DNA from: Thozetella sp. PMI_491
Lineage: Eukaryota > Ascomycota > Sordariomycetes > Chaetosphaeriales > Chaetosphaeriaceae
Direction: 5' to 3'
Length of the DNA stretch: 64,000 nucleotides
NCBI GenBank assembly: GCA_021432635.1
Contig: MU270015.1
Coordinates: forward strand, 906,932-970,931
Shown here: piece after piece, positions 43,758 through 54,572 of the stretch
Position numbering within the stretch: the stretch's first letter is position 1
Layout: the number at the start of each line of letters is the position of its first letter
The notes under the pieces: model-generated
What the model saw: only the letters and a program-made list of their open reading frames with translations
Told to the model about the DNA's origin: nothing
The model's database searches: none
Translations under genes and position numbers: made by a program

Positions 43758-45992
43758 GGTAGGGACGGGGACACGTGAAACTATGTTAGATGAAGCAAAG
43801 GAATCGAGAAAATTCTTGTGGAAGGTTAATAGACCGGGCAAGGGGGTGATGCAGTTCAAATGGGTTATGTTGAGCAAGCTGGTTACACTACTTGCTGAGA
43901 GATGGGAGGCGCCCGGGCGCCCGCTGCCACGTCATGACATATTAGCCGGATCTTGTTCTTGATACATGCCTCTAGAGAATGTTGCCTAAATTTAACGAGC
44001 TGGGTTGGCAGGAAGCTGGGAATTCGTACACAGAAGAGAAAACTCTTGACTTATGAAACATGCAAGTAATCCGTTGGGGGTTAGATTGGGCTGTCAGCGT
44101 TCCCCGAGCCATTCCCGTCGCGGAAGTTTGGCTTTCAGCTTCGGGGTAGACCGAAAGTAATGCTCGCAAAATAACTCCAGTGAGCGCATCTTGGTACTAA
44201 GCGACTAGACATGCCAAGAGATGCTAGCCTAGTCTATTGACAGGCAGACACAATTCACGTGCAGAACCGCCCCTGGCGGCCCCACATATACTTGCTAATG
44301 CCCAATTCTTAAATAAGATAAATACACGAGGACTTCGGTTAGCCGTCGCCTACCTCTGAGTATAAAGCCTGTCGACTTCCAGATTAACCAGACTGCATGG
44401 GACATCGCCTTTTCAACCTGGCGCTAGGTTCCTCAGACGAACGCAAAGAGACCGCGTGGCGGCTGGAAGCCCGCTGCCTTCAGGAGCTGAGCCTCGAGAT
44501 CCAAACCTCAAGGAACTGCTGTGAAGATGCCGCTGCTTTTTAAAGTGTTAAGCTGCCATTGAGCGGCCTTTGGAATTTCGGCGTCTCTTAGCGGCCTCTC
44601 AAGAAACTTAACCATGTTCTTTGCACTTTAGCTGGCTGTACCCTCGAATTTGTCATGGACCTCTCAGTGCCCTCTTTCGAAGAGAGTTGGCTCCACTCGT
44701 TTGGCGATCGCGATGGTAGGCAATGTGTCAAATGCGCTGTACCACTAGGTCTATGAGTACTATGAAAAGGTTTTATTTCCGAATGCACAGTGTAAACTAC
44801 TGTGGAAGCTTCCCATCCAGTAGAATGTCAGCACTACCGCGGCTAGATACTCGCTTAGGAGGCAGAACATCTATCTACAATTGTGACAACGTCATTTCTC
44901 ATCTGGAGGCATTTTGCGACTACTTCCCCATACACTCGCCAGCGCCATTCCCAAGGTACCCTTCGGAGTTTGGCCCTCCATCAGGGCCGAGACGCTCTAG
45001 ATCCTCGCCAAAACATCCAAGGCCATAGAGCTATTACACCATCTACCACGCGTCCGTCAGCGATGGAGTCACCACCCCACACCCCTGTATTACACCCGAA
45101 GCTCTCCCCTGTGCCTACCGTCTCGTTAGAATCCCAACAGAGGAACGCGGCAGGCCTGGTTAGGTGGACGGCGTGCAACGGGAAGTAGGGCTCGCCCGCC
45201 CCCTAGAGGGGGACATCGATAAACTACCCGGCTAGGTGCCGCCCGTAGAGGAGAAGTGGCCACCTCGGGTGGTGCGTCTAACGACTAGAACAGACCAAGA
45301 GGGTAGCTGTTATATATTGGACAGGTCGGATATCACCTTGAAACGCTACTGTGTAAGTCAGTTCCTGGTCGAGCCTACATACGCCAAGGATGACCCGCGG
45401 GCGTGATGCGATCGCATGTGTGATCCTGAGACAGTACCTTTGGAAGATGTGTTCGGAGAGTGGCGGCGGGAGTATTGTGACCTGGTGTATCTAGAATTGC
45501 CGGATATGGACTACATCTATTATTACAGTCTGTTCCTCCGGAGTGAGGGGATGGAACGAGATGTTAACAGTAGCGAGAGATTGAGGCGAGTCGATACGCT
45601 GAGAAAGGTACGGGCCTATAGGTTAATTTGTGTGCTTCGGTAACTTCTCAACTATATAATATCTCTAAGTATAACAGCAGTCTAATAACAGTTCTAGGTT
45701 TTATATTCTTGACTATCTTAAAAAGGCGTTCTGTGTATATTTTTCGTCGCGCCTCTTGCAACGTATTTTATCTTAAGCACTCGCCAGTAACGTTCTCGTT
45801 ACTACGAAAAGAAAATATCCTCATCTTCTTTCTTGTTAATTATATATATATTAGATGTATTGTAATATATAATATCAACATGATTCCACTAGTAGTTCAA
45901 TCGAAATTTTTATAAGACTAAGCGCCAGTTGCCAAGCCTTTCACTCTGATGGCTTAACTCAACACACCCCCATTATTCCCTTCTCCCAATCC
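43758..45992. other. Intergenic region with possible gene relic
   Basis: 2.2 kb. A TATAAAG box (44361-44367) precedes an ATG at 44398 opening a 48-codon coding-like frame; other coding-like pieces are at 44751-44822 and 45416-45610, without a splice path that joins them. Possibly one decayed gene. 45640-45910 is very AT-rich. Confidence 0.4.
44398..45643 (+). pseudogene. Possible decayed gene of unknown family
   Basis: Fragments with coding character and no common open frame: MGHRLFNLALGSSDERKET from 44398 (48 codons to TAA); VYEYYEKVLFPNAQCKLLWK right after an acceptor-like CACTAG at 44750; and DVFGEWRREYCDLVYLELPD within 45416-45643. They are in the same direction and order but separated by stops and shifts. 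I do not recognise the family. It could also be chance. Confidence 0.3.
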
Positions 45993-46976
45993 TCACCGAC
46001 CACGGATATCCTTCAGCAGAGCTGGAGACATTCCAACCGCGGTCTTAGTTGCTTCAGCCTTGAGAGTAATATCATCCGAGGACAAAATAACAATGTGAGA
46101 GCTCTCCACGTGCGATACGCTCGTGTATGCGACACCTTTGGGAATACTGACAAAGTCGCCTGGCAGTAGCTCCATCGCGCCTCTCTGAGACACGATTGTT
46201 CGAGAGCCGCTGATTTGATAATGGACAGCGGTTGCCCTCCGATGGCTAACGTAGACGTCGCCTGATGCCTTGTTAAGCCGAATATGTCCGAGCCACACTC
46301 GGTCCGATTGATACAGCCACTCTACTTCGGAACCTACTGCAACAGGACGTTGGACGACGAGCTTGGAATCGCTTTTGCACTTCCCGTGTAATATCAACTC
46401 TTCATCAACCAAGAAGATCGAAAGGTCGCATCCGACCGCACCGAGGCACTCGGTCACCATCTCATTAGCCGTGGCCGGCTTCCAGCCGGCAAAGGGGATC
46501 CCTTTTCGAGTTGCGATGGATGCCGTCTGGCCCACCTCCTTCGAGGGCGCAATGACGTAGAAGAGTAGGTGGACACCTTTGCGGCCGTAGTTGTCGTGGG
46601 CAATCCCCACAGGAATCCTCGAGAAGTCGCCGGGACGGAGCTCTGTCGTGCCAAGCTCGGCCATGAGAGTCCGCTCGCCGCTCACCTGGTACGATATCTC
46701 ATCCACATCGGCGTTCCGGTGGTAGAACGGCTGCCGGTTGTCCATCTGCTGCCACTCAAGCCGGAATGTTTTGCCGTCGTAGACATCGCGGGGCGGCGCG
46801 AATTTGGCAGGGACGTATTCCTGAGCGAAGTGGGTGCCTTGAAGTGTCGGATGCTCCCGCCACAGTTTCATTTCCGTAGGAGGAGGTGTGCTTAGCAGCA
46901 GTTCCTCGCGCCTCTGCAACACGACTACATCCTCGCTCTCCGGTATCGCGTCGAAAACATGGCCGACAATCGACAT
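45993..46976 (-). CDS. Bicupin protein, candidate ring-cleaving dioxygenase, 327 aa
   Basis: Intronless, start 46976 (MSIVGHVFDAI). Two cupin domains. Domain 1 includes FYHRNADVDEISYQVSGE (about 95-115), then LRPGDFSRIPVGIAHDNYG. The His, Asp/Glu and later His fit the metal-binding cupin pattern, with the second His of HxH replaced by Asn, as in homogentisate-dioxygenase-like HRN sequences. Domain 2 has YVSHRRATAVHYQISGS, then LLPGDFVSIPKGVAYTSV, where the last His is lost, so it is probably structural. The size and bicupin form match gentisate/homogentisate/1-hydroxy-2-naphthoate-type ring-cleaving dioxygenases, though it may be a non-catalytic cupin. Divergent from the class II aldolase-like gene over 461 bp, and within 2 kb of an FAH relic, which supports an aromatic role. 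Confidence 0.82.
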   Translation of the reverse strand: MSIVGHVFDAIPESEDVVVLQRREELLLSTPPPTEMKLWREHPTLQGTHFAQEYVPAKFAPPRDVYDGKTFRLEWQQMDNRQPFYHRNADVDEISYQVSGERTLMAELGTTELRPGDFSRIPVGIAHDNYGRKGVHLLFYVIAPSKEVGQTASIATRKGIPFAGWKPATANEMVTECLGAVGCDLSIFLVDEELILHGKCKSDSKLVVQRPVAVGSEVEWLYQSDRVWLGHIRLNKASGDVYVSHRRATAVHYQISGSRTIVSQRGAMELLPGDFVSIPKGVAYTSVSHVESSHIVILSSDDITLKAEATKTAVGMSPALLKDIRGR

Positions 46977-47437
46977 GGTTGGAGTTACCCAAAAATAAAG
47001 TTCCAGAAATCCCGAATATAATGGTTGGCAAATCAAGTGTCTAGCTGCAGACTGACTGGAGGCGCTAAGTGGTGCTAGAATGGTTGGGCAGCTCGGCAGA
47101 TGGTGATAACGCAAGAATAAACTCATTTGTAGACTGCCTACTTAGGTACCTAATTTCCCACGCCAGTTCACTTTGCCGGGGTTCCGGCGGCCGTACTGCT
47201 CTGCGCAGAAGCCGCCGACCTACCCCCGCCTTCCGACGTAACCGCGGCGCCTTGGCTGCTCCCCCCTATTAATGAAGATAGACAAATTGCGACTTGAGGA
47301 AAGGTAGGTAGTTGATCTAATTGTAAATGCCTCACCCGCGATACGCCATTCTAGAGATCGTCTATTCTTAGCAAGCTTAGTTGCGACATGTACCTGAGCT
47401 TGCGATATAATCATCTTCTGTCTTTGCGACGGCCGAG
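46977..47437. promoter_or_regulatory. Bidirectional promoter region, bicupin / class II aldolase-like gene
   Basis: 461 bp between two divergent start codons, short enough to co-regulate both. Contains GGCGGCCGTACTGC and GCCGCCGACC-type GC-rich words around 47187-47220 that might be zinc-cluster sites; no exact operator can be proven. Confidence 0.5.
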
Positions 47438-48226
47438 ATGGGTTTCCAGGCCAAAGGGGCGGTTCCTGAGGCACAGAATCGCAACTTCATTGGTGGCTCT
47501 CATGTTCTACATCACCACGGGGTTCTAGATGCCTACGGGCACCTATCTTTCCGCCACCCTTGGCGGCCGGATATCTTTATCATGTCTCGGTCTATTGCGC
47601 CAGGCACCATAAGCTCCGCGGCAGATTTGCAGCATTACCTAGTGAAGGACGCGGCAGCCGTAGACAACGATCGAGCTGGTGGCTACGCGGAACGGAGAAT
47701 CCACTCGGAAATATACAAACGGCATGCACATGTACAGGCCGTCGTACACAGCCGTTCGGAGGCCGTAGTGCCCTATTCGATATCCGAGGTACCTCTAAGG
47801 TCGTGTTATCACATGGCCGGCTTTCTCGGCGCCAACGGACCCCCAGTTTTCGACACCGCGCATTACCTTCAACCAGACGACCAGCCCGACATGCTTGTGC
47901 GAAACGAGCACTTGGGAGCTGCCTTGGCCGCTTGTTTCGACGGAGGCAATGCCGTGGTCTTGATGCACGGCCATGGTTTTACCGCAGTAGCAGGCAGCAT
48001 CGAGTCGGCAGTACTACGCGCAATGTATACCCAGAAGAATGCCACTATTCTCGCCTCGGCACTTAGTTTGCGAGCCGATACCGGGTTATCCACTGCGGGG
48101 CTCAAGACTCTGACGCACAAGGAGGCTGGAGCTGCCGCGACTACTACAGAGTCTACAATCCAACGGCCTTGGCGTTTGTGGGTAAGAGAGGTAGAATCGA
48201 GTAATCTCTACTCCAATGAAGGATAA
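47438..48226 (+). CDS. Class II aldolase/adducin-family protein, 262 aa
   Basis: Intronless; single aldolase_II domain: NFIGGSHVLHHHGVLDAYGHLSFR (residues about 15-38, key G-H-x-S), MSRSIAPG, then VQAVVHSRSEAVVPYS and VVLMHGHGFTAVAG. Metal ligands of the family are three His plus an acid; HSR (first His kept, second changed to Ser-Arg) and MHGHG are visible. Family reactions: retro-aldol cleavage of sugar phosphates, or decarboxylation of dihydroxylated aromatic acids (bacterial 3,4-dihydroxyphthalate decarboxylase). The latter suits the bicupin, FAH relic and flavin hydroxylase around it; this is inference. No targeting signal. Confidence 0.88.
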   Translation: MGFQAKGAVPEAQNRNFIGGSHVLHHHGVLDAYGHLSFRHPWRPDIFIMSRSIAPGTISSAADLQHYLVKDAAAVDNDRAGGYAERRIHSEIYKRHAHVQAVVHSRSEAVVPYSISEVPLRSCYHMAGFLGANGPPVFDTAHYLQPDDQPDMLVRNEHLGAALAACFDGGNAVVLMHGHGFTAVAGSIESAVLRAMYTQKNATILASALSLRADTGLSTAGLKTLTHKEAGAAATTTESTIQRPWRLWVREVESSNLYSNEG

Positions 48227-48669
48227 ATGGGAATGGGTAAGATTGACCGAATGGGGGGGAGATTAAGTGTCGGCGGATTAATAGCGAAAGGAAGACATGG
48301 GTCTATTTGGCATAGGACAACAATTGGATTCAAGGTGCGTGTAGTAAATACACACAAGTGAACGAATGCCCTAAAGCAAACTATGATACGGGCGAAAAGA
48401 TGCCTAGCAGTGCCAGCTGAAATTGTCTTTTAGTAACCTCGGCGTTTGCCTTCATCTGACGCAAACGCAAGGTCATTCCATCGGTATCCCGCTTGTTAAC
48501 ATCGTTCATCAGTGTCCCCTCAATCGGCAGTCACACTCCAGCATACTTCGGTGGACATAAACCGGGTCCTAGCATCCACCACCTAAAAGGGGATGCGCGT
48601 TACGAGCCGATGGTTCCCCGGTGCGGAGAATTCCGGAGGCACTGTACTGCTTGCCGGTATCTTCATGAA
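48227..48669. other. Intergenic region before the FAH relic
   Basis: Probably holds the decayed 5' end of the FAH-like gene (e.g. 48600-48669), but the sequence there is too changed to place a start. Confidence 0.4.
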
Positions 48670-49445
48670 GATTACGTTGAGGCTAGGGTTTTCGAAGGTA
48701 GTGATAGTTGCGACGCCACCGGCCAGAGCCGACCGATGAGGTCGTGACTGTGAAGAAGCTGCTAGGGCCCTTGACATCCTCGGATGTGCCGATCATCTGT
48801 TGCATTGGGCTCGATTACGCGACTCAAGGTAGGTCTCCGAACCGGCCGAGGATGCGAGGACGGATTTCCTGCAACAAGCCCCCTCCCGCCTTCTCCCACT
48901 GACATGCTGCCCTTCCAGTCAGAGAAGCAAACCGAAACCTCCTTATGAGCTACTATGGTACGGATGAAAGCATGGCTGGAAGCGTCTGTATATAGCTATT
49001 AAGCTGGACCGGTAAACGTGTGGTTGAGATGGCAAAACGCTTGCTTGGCCAGCTGCCTGTAAAGCTGTATGGTCGGCCAGCTATCTATCTACGTACGGCA
49101 GCTGGATCTTGTTGATCCTCGTGATGACCGGTCGTCATACTAAACTAGATATAGGGCCGTATCAAGGCAGTGGCTGTTCGGTAGCTTCTGCTTTCGGGTT
49201 CTCGCATAAGTATCTTCTCACGCCATCTAGTGCGCGGTGATCGATCGATAACGGTGTCTCTGAGATGGAGGCACTCAACTACGTAGCCGTCTCCAGTGCC
49301 GGAAACAACATCTCGTCCCGCAAACTCCAGCGCGATCCTGTACTGGCGGACGGAGTACCGCAGTGGGGGTTTCCAAGGCTTCGATACTTTCGCCCCTCTA
49401 GGAACAGTTCTGGTGGCTGGCAAGCTCATTACTCAGTACTGTCAC
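48670..49445 (+). pseudogene. Fumarylacetoacetate hydrolase (FAH) family relic
   Basis: Recognisable FAH family pieces in order but in different frames: EARVFEGSDSCDATGQSR (48679-48731); TDEVVTVKKLLGPLTSSDVP then IICCIGLDYATQ (48732-48828); an intron-like 48829-48918 with GT-AG borders; VREANRNL (from 48918); VSEMEALNYVAV then SAGNNISSRKLQRDPVL and GVPQWGF (to 49372); and GFDTFAPLGTVLVAGKLITQ (49377-49439). Frameshifts occur near 48731 and 49373-49376, and stops separate other parts. In intact enzymes IRCIGLNYAxH and TAGNDxSxRxxQ contain metal-binding and active-site residues. The family hydrolyses fumarylpyruvate, fumarylacetoacetate and similar ring-cleavage products. Its place beside a bicupin and a class II aldolase-like gene argues it was once part of this pathway. 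Confidence 0.8.
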
Positions 49446-50026
49446 CATGACATGAACGCCTGGCGATGAAGGAATTCTTATTTTGTCCCCCTCCGTCGGG
49501 CCTGTCCTTGTTCTTGGTTCACAGTTTAACAGCTCCGTTTCGCGCAGGTGGCGGCGCCGGCCTCACTCCCCCCAAGTTCGAAATCGCGGTGTAATCTGGA
49601 GCCCCGAACCACATTGTGTACGTTCTCTATTAGCAGGACCAATCGGAATACCTCCAACCGTTCCCACGCTCCCCGCTGAGACCGTCGCAGGTGCCGTAGC
49701 GCTGCACTAGCCTCAAGCTTGTACAATAAATTTGGCAGCCCGACTCCCCAAATTGCACGTGGTAGTGGACTGGGCGTATTGAGAGCGGACTGCGGGGGAA
49801 CTGGGGGCCTAGGCGAGGACCGTACCTATACGCGGTAATCCTACCAAGGTTCCTATGTAAACCGCGCCACCCGGCGCCTTCACGCTATAAGAAAAGGCCC
49901 GATGGCCCGAATGCCAAGGGAGAGAGATTACGGCGGCTGTCTGCCCACATTAGGCAGGCACTTTACCTTGCTCTCCCACCCGACCTTTCCCCTACGTTCC
50001 CCCACGAGTCCGTCATACGGGGAAAC
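49446..50026. other. Region between FAH relic and regulator 2
   Basis: 581 bp. May contain the decayed 3' end of the FAH relic plus the promoter of the regulator; neither can be delimited. Confidence 0.4.
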
Positions 50027-52890
50027 ATGCCGGAGAGGCGGGACCATGATGGTGGGCCAACACCATCTGAAACGTCGACGTCAACCCTCAACAGTGGGAG
50101 CGCTACTTGTCCTGGATCTGAGCCCGCTAAGCGTCGACGCATCTCTCTAGCGTGCAGTGCATGTCGGATCCGCAAATCAAGGGTAATTAACAATTCCTTT
50201 CTTCGGGCCTCCTTCCTTCAGAGGAGTCATGATGTTCTCGCGTGTGTAGAAATGAGTTAGCCAGCACGGCACTGAACTTTGGTAATTAGTGCGACGGATC
50301 ACGACCAAGGTGCGAGCCTTGTACAAGATTGGGGTTTGAGTGCAGCTACGACATCCCCGAGACATCAGCCAACCTCATCATCCCCAAAGAGTTAAGCCGC
50401 CTTTCTTTGGTCAATCTTACTCTCCACTCTACTCCTTTACTGTCTTCTGCGACGGAGCTCTCATACTGAATACCTTTGCAGCCTGTTCTGCACTCTGGAA
50501 GAACGAGTCAAGTGGTTAGAAGAGGCAGTAAGGCGTCATGAAGCTCGCCTTGATGCCGAAGATAGCAAACGACAGTCCCAGGGAGTCTCATCGACCCCAT
50601 ATGGGCTTGAACCACAATATGACTCGCCGCACAGAGCCATCTCTCTCAGTGTACAGGGCGCAAAGGATCAGGAGCTTGGTCAGGAGACCGCGGATGGGAT
50701 GGCTATTGCCTTGACCGATGGCCAGGACTCGGGGTTTTTCGGTATGATTTCCATTTCATGTCCTTTCCCTGTTGAAAAGCATCAATGGTGGGCTTCAGTT
50801 TGTACTGCCCGCAGGGCAGGGGGAAAAAAAACAGCCAGAGGGCCACGGTACAAGGTACTTACTGAACGTGTTCGTGCAAACCAGGCGCTTCATCGAATAT
50901 CGCATTCATGCGCCAGGTCATTCGTGCTATGGACAAGAGGTCCGTCAGCCGCCAGGCGCAAACCTCATCCGCGGACGGAGGAGCGAGCTTCATTGATGGC
51001 GTTTTCAGCGCAGCTAAACCGCAATCTCCACAATCTCCCTCGGGCTATCTGGGAGCAAACAGCTCAATCAACCCAGCAGTGAACATGCTACCGCCCGATC
51101 ACGAAACCGAGATGCTGATCCGGACCTATTTCGCGAATACCGGCCTCCTGTTCCCGTATATTCACGAGCAAAGCTTCCTCGAGACCTATTCCCATCTGAA
51201 ACGTAGCAAGTTCTCCACAGAGGTGAGACGAACATGGCTGGGCTTGTTGAACATGGTCTTCGCTATGGCAAAATGCACTGCCAGCCACAGCGAGGTGGAC
51301 CCAGGAAACTGTACAACCCCGGCCGATATCTTCTATCGCCGAGGCAAGGAGCTGTGCAAAACGCAAATTCTTCGAGGCACAACTCTAGAAACCGGTACGC
51401 ACAGATCGCAGAGTTCTTCAGATACTTTAAAGCTACCATCATGGTATACTGAGATATAGGCTAGTCCAGTATCTCCTGCTCACTAGCCAGTATCTGCAAG
51501 GCACGCAGAAGTCTTCACAGACCTGGACAATGCACGGATTAGCGGTGAAAGCCGCCTTATCTATCGGGCTACACTCGAAGGATGCCTTGGAGAATGTCGC
51601 TCCCATCGAGCGAGAAATGAGAAAGAGGACTTGGTATGGATGCGTGCTTCTAGACAGGTAAGCACTCCTAGATACGATATATACCGCGGCCGATCCTTTG
51701 GTCGATAGGGGTAGAATAGCCAGACTTCTCACAGCGGCCTAGGAGCTTGAGTATGACATTCGGGCGGCCTTGCTCAATCCCCGAAGAGTACATCAGGATC
51801 GAGCTACCAGTTCAGCTAGGAGACCCGGCAACAGGCGCCAGCGTCGATTTCTACAACGCCACCATGTATGTTAATTAGCACAAGCCAGGACGGTCATTAG
51901 CTAAATCTCTAACCATCCAATCAGACTGTTGTACAGGATTCTGTGGAAGATACTGGCGAATTTGTATGGCCACAACTTGGGATTCCACGCGCTCGGGCGG
52001 GGCCATTCCACGACGGCTCATATCCTCCAACTCTCACAGGAGTTGGAAGAATGGCAAACGTCACTCCCGCCGAACCTAGCGCTGTGGACAGCATCCATCC
52101 TGAGAGACCTCGACAGAGACGTGGGAGACTTGGTCCTGGATCGGTTTCGACTAATAATCACCCTTAGATACCTCAACACGCAACTACTTCTCCACAGGCC
52201 CATCCTGGTCAAGGCGTTGGGTGCCGACATGGTCGAGGGCTCTGAGCAGCCGCCCGCCCTCCTCAGTCGCATTGAGAGGGACTTCACTCGAAGTTGCGTT
52301 ACTGCCGCTGAGGAGATAATCGCCATTGTACACTGCGTTCTAACGCGACAGAACATGGGGAAACGCCTGTTTGGTGCATGGTGGTTCACGCTCTACTACA
52401 GTGCGCTCTCTCCAGCCCAGTCCACATTGGGGTGCTAATCAATCTGCATAGCATTTAATGCGGCCTTGGCCGTCTTTGGTAGTCTCTTGATACCCATGGG
52501 CGATGAACCTGCGACGAATACCTGCAGCCGCGCCCGATTGTTGAGCGCCAAGAAACTGATACAAGACGCGATCGGCGCTCTGTCCCAGCTTGATCAAGGA
52601 AATCCGTTACTGGACCGATGTATTCGCTGCCTGCACCAGCTGGGCGCCATCATCGGAGTGTGGAGTGCGTGGTCTCCTCTTGTTGTCCATCCTTGGTTTC
52701 CAAGCTAATACAGCAACCTGTAGCTTCGTCGTCTTTCAGCGACACCGTTGCAGTTCCTGGCATTCCACCGGATCTGCCGGGGATCAGTCCCAACACACAG
52801 CTTGACAATCTGGAAATTGGTCCTTTCTTTACTAATGATTTTCAGCGGTGGTTCGAAGATCCAATGGGCGGCTATTCTTTGGTTGACTAG
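50027..52890 (+). CDS. Zn2Cys6 transcription factor 2, 732 aa
   Basis: Nine exons: 50027-50182, 50290-50390, 50482-50741, 50885-51394, 51465-51657, 51743-51865, 51925-52400, 52452-52664, 52724-52890; phases all agree. KRRR precedes the zinc cluster CSAC, RIRKSR, C, DGSRPR, C, EP, C, TRLGFE, C, a perfect spacing, split by intron 1 just before the third Cys. A short coiled coil follows (LEERVKWLEEAVRRHEARL), the dimerisation element, then the GFFG-x-SSN motif, and the middle homology region with PYIHEQSFL, KRTWYGCVLLDR, LSMTFGRPCSIPEEYI. The C terminus is acidic/aromatic (LEIGPFFTNDFQRWFEDP), like an activation domain. Flanked by the FAH relic, aldolase-like and dehydrogenase genes; the most likely regulator of the right-hand genes (inference). 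Confidence 0.94.
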
Positions 52891-53067
52891 TGTGACCCAA
52901 GGCATTCCCTTGACATGACCATCGATTAGTGCAATCTACTATGTCATTGATACCAAATTATATTCTTTTCAAAGTACGGAGGATATTTTCTCTTAAATAT
53001 ATGTCTGTCCCCAGTTGTAGCACAAGTTTCGCTTGCACCAGACGACTATTCCTGAATTACTCCTGGG

Positions 53068-54207
53068 TCAGTCTCTTCCTTGCCGGGTTTCTCCTTGCGA
53101 CCTAGTCGCTCTTTTGGGAGTTTCTTCTGATACAAGTATGACACTAAGCCAAGTGGGGACCGCTCTACTCTCCAAGAGCTGCAATGCCTGCTGCACGTTT
53201 GTCAGATCGAAGCGGTGGGTGATGAGCTCCTCGACAGTGAGCTTCCCGCTCCCAAGCAACTTCAGAATTTGAACCACGTCCCCTCGCGTATTTCCCCGAC
53301 CCCCTGTGATATCCCAGCAGCTATTCATGATAAGGACGAGCGGGACGGCAAGGATGTCGGCATTGCCACCCATGTGTACCAAAGTACCGCCAACCCTCAA
53401 TGCTGGCAAAATCTGAGCCAGCAGGTTCCCGTTTGGCATATAGTCGATGACGGCGTCAATCCCCTCGGGGGCTAGCGACTTGAGCTGCGGTGCGTATGTG
53501 CCAGCTTGGATCCCTTCTGCTAGAGATTCTGGTATGAAAACCTCGGTTGCAATGGACGTAATCTGCCGTACCCGTTCCACGCGCTCTCTAGACCGACCGA
53601 CCAAGATGATCTTGCCAATGGGGAATTCGCAGGCGAGCTTGAGGGTCAGCACCCCCATTGCCCCAGTAGGTGCCGTAAGCACAATGGTCGAGCGCCGAGA
53701 TAGCTTGGCCAGCTTCAGCGCCCGCAACGCCGTGGCGAGATCATGGACTTTGGCCCCAACCTCGAATGAGGTGTTGTCCGGTAGCCTGTCTACGAGCCAG
53801 TGCGGGGCGCGCACGTACTCAGCGACGGTGCCGTCGTGATACCGGCTGTACAGCTCTGAGTCGCGGCCGAATCGAGCAAAGCCGATCAAGGCCACCTGGT
53901 CGCACAGGTGCTCCTGTCCAGCTGAGCAATGGAGGCAGACGCGGCATGACAGAGCTGGATGTAAGCGGACGCGTTCGCCGACTGAAACGCTAAAGACTCG
54001 GCTGCCCACTGCGGCGATAGTGCCCGCAGCTTCGTGTCCCACCGTTGTCGGCAAGTAACTCTTTCCAAAGCGTACCATTTTTACCACCCCAGGGGTCACT
54101 CCGGCGACGGCGACCTTGATCAACACATCCTCAGCTCCAATTTCGGGAATCTCCACCTTTTCGAGCCGAAATCCAGATGTGGTGTTTTGCACTCGGAGAG
54201 CCTGCAT
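53068..54207 (-). CDS. Medium-chain (zinc-type) alcohol-dehydrogenase-like protein, 379 aa
   Basis: Intronless MDR protein, start 54207 (MQALRVQN). GroES-like N domain with GHEAAGTIAAVG holding the catalytic-site His, and the structural zinc lobe CRVCLHCSAGQEHLC (C-x2-C-x2-C-x7-C) intact. The first catalytic zinc ligand, normally Cys in the G-V-C-H segment, is Thr here (GVTPGVVKM), and the third position reads VHDLATALRAL. The nucleotide fold is TAPTGAMGVLTL instead of GxGxxG. So the catalytic zinc is probably absent or bound differently; the enzyme may act as a zinc-independent reductase. Ends with a charged tail (PKRATRSQGETRQGRD). Its stop faces the 3' end of regulator 2 (177 bp); it is divergent from the TAXI-like gene. 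Confidence 0.9.
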   Translation of the reverse strand: MQALRVQNTTSGFRLEKVEIPEIGAEDVLIKVAVAGVTPGVVKMVRFGKSYLPTTVGHEAAGTIAAVGSRVFSVSVGERVRLHPALSCRVCLHCSAGQEHLCDQVALIGFARFGRDSELYSRYHDGTVAEYVRAPHWLVDRLPDNTSFEVGAKVHDLATALRALKLAKLSRRSTIVLTAPTGAMGVLTLKLACEFPIGKIILVGRSRERVERVRQITSIATEVFIPESLAEGIQAGTYAPQLKSLAPEGIDAVIDYMPNGNLLAQILPALRVGGTLVHMGGNADILAVPLVLIMNSCWDITGGRGNTRGDVVQILKLLGSGKLTVEELITHRFDLTNVQQALQLLESRAVPTWLSVILVSEETPKRATRSQGETRQGRD

Positions 54208-54572
54208 GATGCTAGGAGGAAGAAGCTTCGATGCCTCGAAGTTGTATGGCAGTATATAGAAGAGTGCAGTGTCTTCTTTAGACAGGCTTTCTGGCGAAAA
54301 GCATTGCGATATCATCTATATCATTATAAGCCTGCACCTAGAGCCATTTTCGGGACCGACTTGCCAGCTTCCTGCCCTGGTGCCTTTAGAGAGCCTCCCG
54401 GGGCACCGTCGGCTGTCAACTCCGACTTCATGTCACATACGCGTCGGGACTAAAGAGAAACCAAAAATGGATTTATATAAGTCTACCTGCCATCCAAATT
54501 CTGTCCTCGAAGGGTTTCATCCCGAAGTTGTAAATACGGGTGGGAGCAAAAGAGAGCAAGACAATTACGGCC
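54208..54572. promoter_or_regulatory. Divergent promoter region, ADH-like / TAXI-like genes
   Basis: 365 bp between start codons. A TATA box (ATTTATATAAG, about 54470-54480) sits roughly 95 bp before the TAXI-like ATG. Likely co-regulates both genes. Confidence 0.6.

Noticed and set aside
54540-54572. Upstream extension of the TAXI-like protein
   Set aside because: The open frame has no ATG before 54573, and the residues do not form a signal peptide.
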